Of a stretch of 64,000 nt of DNA, positions 61,379 through 64,000 are shown piece after piece (the stretch's first letter is position 1; each line of letters opens with the position of its first letter). The position numbers and the translations under genes are program-made. Source of the DNA: Bradyrhizobium diazoefficiens (GTDB lineage Bacteria > Pseudomonadota > Alphaproteobacteria > Rhizobiales > Xanthobacteraceae); the NCBI RefSeq assembly GCF_016616885.1, contig NZ_CP067102.1, forward strand, positions 3,314,501 to 3,378,500, in the 5' to 3' direction. The notes beneath the pieces were generated by a model, which searched no databases, was not told where the DNA came from, and saw nothing but the letters and a program-made list of their open reading frames with translations.

Positions 61379-62506
61379 ATGAATGAAGCGATCAGACCGG
61401 GCGTCGACGGGCAGGCTCAAGAGGGGCCGGAACTGTCGGTCATCGTCCCGACCTTCAACGAGCGCGACAACGTCACGGTGCTCTACCGGCGGCTGGAGGC
61501 GACGCTTGTCAACGTCGCCTGGGAAGTCGTGTTCGTCGACGACAATTCGCCCGACGGCACCTCGGACGTGGTGCGGGCGCTGGCGCAGCAGGACAGCCGC
61601 GTGCGCTGCATCCGCCGCATCGGCCGCCGCGGCCTGTCGGGCGCCTGCATCGAGGGCATCCTGGCCTCCAGCGCGCCTTACGCAGCCGTGATCGACGCCG
61701 ACCTCCAGCATGACGAGACACAGCTGCCGAAGATGTTGCTGCTGCTCGCAAGCGACCAGGCCGACCTCGTCGTCGGCAGCCGCTACATCGAGGGCTACAA
61801 GAGCGAAGGTTTCAACAAGCAGCGCGCCGGCGCCAGTGCGCTCGCGACCGAGGTCGCGAGGAAGGTGCTCCAGGTCGCGATTGCCGATCCCATGAGCGGC
61901 TTCTTCATGGTTCGCCGCGACCGTTTCGAGCAATTGGCGCCGAAGCTTTCGGTGCACGGCTTCAAGATCCTGCTCGATCTCGTCGCAAGCGCGCAGGGCA
62001 ATTTGCGCGCGGTCGAAATTCCCTACACCTTCGGTGCCCGCCAGCATGGCGAGAGCAAGCTCGATTCCATGGTCGCGCTCGACTTCCTCGGCCTCGTGCT
62101 GGCGAAGCTGACCAACGATATCGTCTCGCTGCGCTTCATCCTGTTCGCGATGGTGGGCGGCATCGGGCTCGTGGTGCATCTCACCACGCTGTTCATCGGA
62201 CTTGAGTTGTTCAAGGCGCCGTTCGCGGAGGCGCAGGCCGCCGGCGCCATCGTCGCGATGACCAGCAACTTCGTCCTGAACAACTTCCTCACCTATCGCG
62301 ACCAGCGGCTGAAGGGCTTTGCGATCCTGCGCGGCCTGATCATGTTCTATATCGTCTGCAGCGTCGGCTTGCTCGCCAATGTCGGCGTCGCCTTCTCGGT
62401 CTACGACCAGGAGCCGATCTGGTGGCTGGCCGGCCTCGCCGGCGCGCTGATGGGCGTGGTGTGGAATTACGCGATGTCCGGACTGTTCGTCTGGCGCAAG
62501 AAATAG
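61379..62506 (+). CDS. Family 2 glycosyltransferase fused to a GtrA membrane domain
   Basis: 375 residues. Residues 15-235 are a DPM1/ArnC-like transferase: SVIVPTFNERDNV, VVFVDDNSPDG, the nucleotide-metal motif VIDADLQHDE and FMVRRDRFEQLA. From about 245 a GtrA-type domain with four helices follows (FILFAMVGGIGLVVHLTTLF ... NFVLNNFLTYRDQRL). It should move a sugar onto undecaprenyl phosphate and help flip it. The ArnT-like gene follows after 30 bases, giving donor synthesis and final transfer. Confidence 0.92.
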   Translation: MNEAIRPGVDGQAQEGPELSVIVPTFNERDNVTVLYRRLEATLVNVAWEVVFVDDNSPDGTSDVVRALAQQDSRVRCIRRIGRRGLSGACIEGILASSAPYAAVIDADLQHDETQLPKMLLLLASDQADLVVGSRYIEGYKSEGFNKQRAGASALATEVARKVLQVAIADPMSGFFMVRRDRFEQLAPKLSVHGFKILLDLVASAQGNLRAVEIPYTFGARQHGESKLDSMVALDFLGLVLAKLTNDIVSLRFILFAMVGGIGLVVHLTTLFIGLELFKAPFAEAQAAGAIVAMTSNFVLNNFLTYRDQRLKGFAILRGLIMFYIVCSVGLLANVGVAFSVYDQEPIWWLAGLAGALMGVVWNYAMSGLFVWRKK

Positions 62507-62536
62507 CGCGTCACGGACGCTTGCAAGGAAGCTTGT

Positions 62537-64000
62537 ATGGGCGGGGCTGACGCGCGGATTGTCCGCAATACGGCGCTGGTGGTCCTTGCGCTGGTCGCAT
62601 TGCGGCTGGTCGCGGCCGCCTTCACGCCGATCACCTTCGACGAAGCCTATTACTGGATGTGGTCGAAGAACCTGGCGGGAGGTTACTACGACCACCCGCC
62701 GATGGTGGCTTATGTCATCCGCGCCGGCACCATGATCGCCGGCGATACCGAGCTCGGCGTCCGTCTGGTCTCGATCCTGCTCGCGCTGCCGATGAGCTAT
62801 GCGATCTATCGTTCGGCCGCGATCCTGTTCGGCGGCGCCCGGGTGGCCGCGACCAGCGCCATCCTGCTCAACGCGACGATGATGGCCTCGGTCGGCACGC
62901 TGATCGTGACGCCGGATGCGCCGTTGCTGGTCGCCTCCAGCTTCGTGCTGTTCTTCCTCGCAAAAGTGCTGGAGACCGGTCGCGGCGTCTGGTGGCTTGC
63001 GGTCGGCGCCGCCGTCGGTGCGGCGCTGCTGTCGAAGTACACCGCGATGTTCTTTGGCGCAGCGATCCTGATCTGGCTCGCTTCGGTGCCGAAACTGCGG
63101 CGCTGGTTCCTGTCGCCCTGGCCCTCTCTCGGCGGCCTCGTTGCGCTCGCGCTGTTCTCGCCGGTGATCCTCTGGAATGCGGATCATCAATGGGTCTCGT
63201 TCGTCAAGCAGCTCGGGCGCGCCAGGATCGAGGATTTTCGCCCGGTCTTCATTGCCGAGCTGATCCCGACCCAGATCGCGTTTGCGACCCCGCTCGTCTT
63301 CATCCTCGGCGCGATGGGCCTGCATGCGCTGACCTGGCGGAGGGCGGGTGCACTGGCCTCGCGCGTGCTGATCGAGACGATGTTCTGGACCATCGTCGCC
63401 TATTTCGTCTGGCATTCGCTGCATGCCCGCGTCGAGGCCAACTGGTTTGCGCCGGTCTATCCGCCCTTCATCGTCGCCGCCGCGGCCGCAGCCAACCTCG
63501 TGCAGTGGAAGCCGCGTGCGCGACGCCTGGTGGATTTTTGCCTGCGCTGGGCTGCGCCAACCGGCATCGTGATGTTTGCCGCGCTGATCCTGCAGGCCAA
63601 TACGGGCTGGTTATCCGGCTATCGCCGCGATGCGACCGTGCGCAGTGTCGGCGTCGGCTGGCGCGAGCTCGCCGCCGGCATCGAAGCGGCGCGTGTCAGC
63701 AGCGGTGCGACCTGCGTGCTCACGCCGGATTACGGCACTACGGGGTGGCTTGCCTTCTATCTGCCACGCGGCAGCTGCGTGGTGCAGCAGAACCAGCGCA
63801 TCCGCTGGGTCAACATGCCCGAGCCCGATCCAAAGCTGCTCGCCGGCAAGCTGATCTATGTCGACGAGCTGCGTCCCGACGGTCATCCGTCCCTCAACGA
63901 GCTCTTCACGCAGGTGACGCGTGTCGCAGAGCTGCAGCGCAAGCGCGGGCCGCTGGTGGTCGAGACCTACGGCGTCGACCTGCTCGAGGGCGCCAAGGGC
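62537..64000 (+). CDS. ArnT/PMT-like membrane glycosyltransferase (partial, runs off the window edge)
   Basis: 488 codons are visible without a stop. The motif TFDEAYYWMWSKNLAGGYYD followed by HPPMVAYVI (about residues 32-60) is the catalytic periplasmic loop of the ArnT/RgtA (GT83/PMT) clan, with the Asp-Glu pair. Around ten helices follow, then a periplasmic C-terminal domain with GVGWRELAAGIEA and CVLTPDYGTTGWLAFYLP. These enzymes transfer a sugar from undecaprenyl phosphate to lipid A or another lipid in the periplasm. AAGGA lies before the ATG. Confidence 0.88.
   Translation, partial: MGGADARIVRNTALVVLALVALRLVAAAFTPITFDEAYYWMWSKNLAGGYYDHPPMVAYVIRAGTMIAGDTELGVRLVSILLALPMSYAIYRSAAILFGGARVAATSAILLNATMMASVGTLIVTPDAPLLVASSFVLFFLAKVLETGRGVWWLAVGAAVGAALLSKYTAMFFGAAILIWLASVPKLRRWFLSPWPSLGGLVALALFSPVILWNADHQWVSFVKQLGRARIEDFRPVFIAELIPTQIAFATPLVFILGAMGLHALTWRRAGALASRVLIETMFWTIVAYFVWHSLHARVEANWFAPVYPPFIVAAAAAANLVQWKPRARRLVDFCLRWAAPTGIVMFAALILQANTGWLSGYRRDATVRSVGVGWRELAAGIEAARVSSGATCVLTPDYGTTGWLAFYLPRGSCVVQQNQRIRWVNMPEPDPKLLAGKLIYVDELRPDGHPSLNELFTQVTRVAELQRKRGPLVVETYGVDLLEGAKG

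Noticed and set aside
61337..63424. Very long minus-strand open frame (about 695 codons) opposite the two glycosyltransferase genes
   Set aside because: The translation is a mix of Arg, Asp, Glu, Gln and His without any motif, while both plus-strand genes have clear family signatures and ribosome-binding sites.

Overview
The window reads as chromosomal DNA of a high-GC alphaproteobacterium, most likely Bradyrhizobium or a close relative. The reasons are the strong G/C preference at third codon positions, the gene content (an aerobic CO-dehydrogenase-type gene set, a protocatechuate (pca) branch, a complete liv transporter, many two-component and cyclic-nucleotide regulators), and a family of dispersed palindromic repeats of the 'cattccggggc...aacccggaatctcgag' type. 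No tRNA, rRNA, CRISPR array, insertion sequence or prophage was recognised. Genes run off both edges: a ParE-type toxin at base 1 and an ArnT-like glycosyltransferase at base 64000.

1-13.8 kb is mostly housekeeping and metabolism: a toxin-antitoxin pair, rpsD, an E2-acyltransferase-like protein, an HpcH/HpaI aldolase, glutamate racemase, cytochrome b561, a glutathione transferase, a LysR regulator divergent from two short-chain dehydrogenases, a Popeye-like membrane cyclic-nucleotide-binding protein, a free-standing SecD periplasmic-domain protein, an acyl-CoA synthetase and an M20 amidohydrolase.

14-22.5 kb is the least explained part. A MoxYX-like two-component system diverges from a tight three-gene cassette (TolQ/ExbB-like channel, a one-helix protein with a DUF2135-like periplasmic domain, a further membrane protein). 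A metallophosphoesterase and a Ser/Thr kinase fused to a universal-stress-protein domain follow on the same strand. Several very small genes lie next to these. I regard this stretch as the best candidate for an undescribed system.

22.6-34.1 kb holds rpe, an EF-hand protein, a P1 peptidase, a large hybrid histidine kinase divergent from a single-domain response regulator, and livHMGF with livJ. 34.3-37.9 kb has two small genes and pcaB-pcaD-pcaC. 38.0-44.9 kb is a CODH-type cluster: coxG, coxS, coxM, coxD, coxE, a split xdhC and a MoeA-like/MobA-like fusion. The large catalytic subunit gene coxL is absent. 45-50 kb carries a DUF4189 protein, a CYTH-CHAD protein, a DUF2000 protein and an ArsR-SRPBCC-GFA operon with clear operator palindromes.

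49.3-53.1 kb is a TetR-controlled HlyD/ABC-2 exporter in which a dispersed repeat sits inside the 5' end of the HlyD gene. An adenylate cyclase follows, then a GntR/MFS/Tat-exported amidohydrolase set, a PhzF protein, a DUF488/DUF72 pair, two small exported or membrane proteins, and a GtrA-fused glycosyltransferase with an ArnT-like partner that continues past the window.

All functions were inferred by reading motifs and context. No database search was run.
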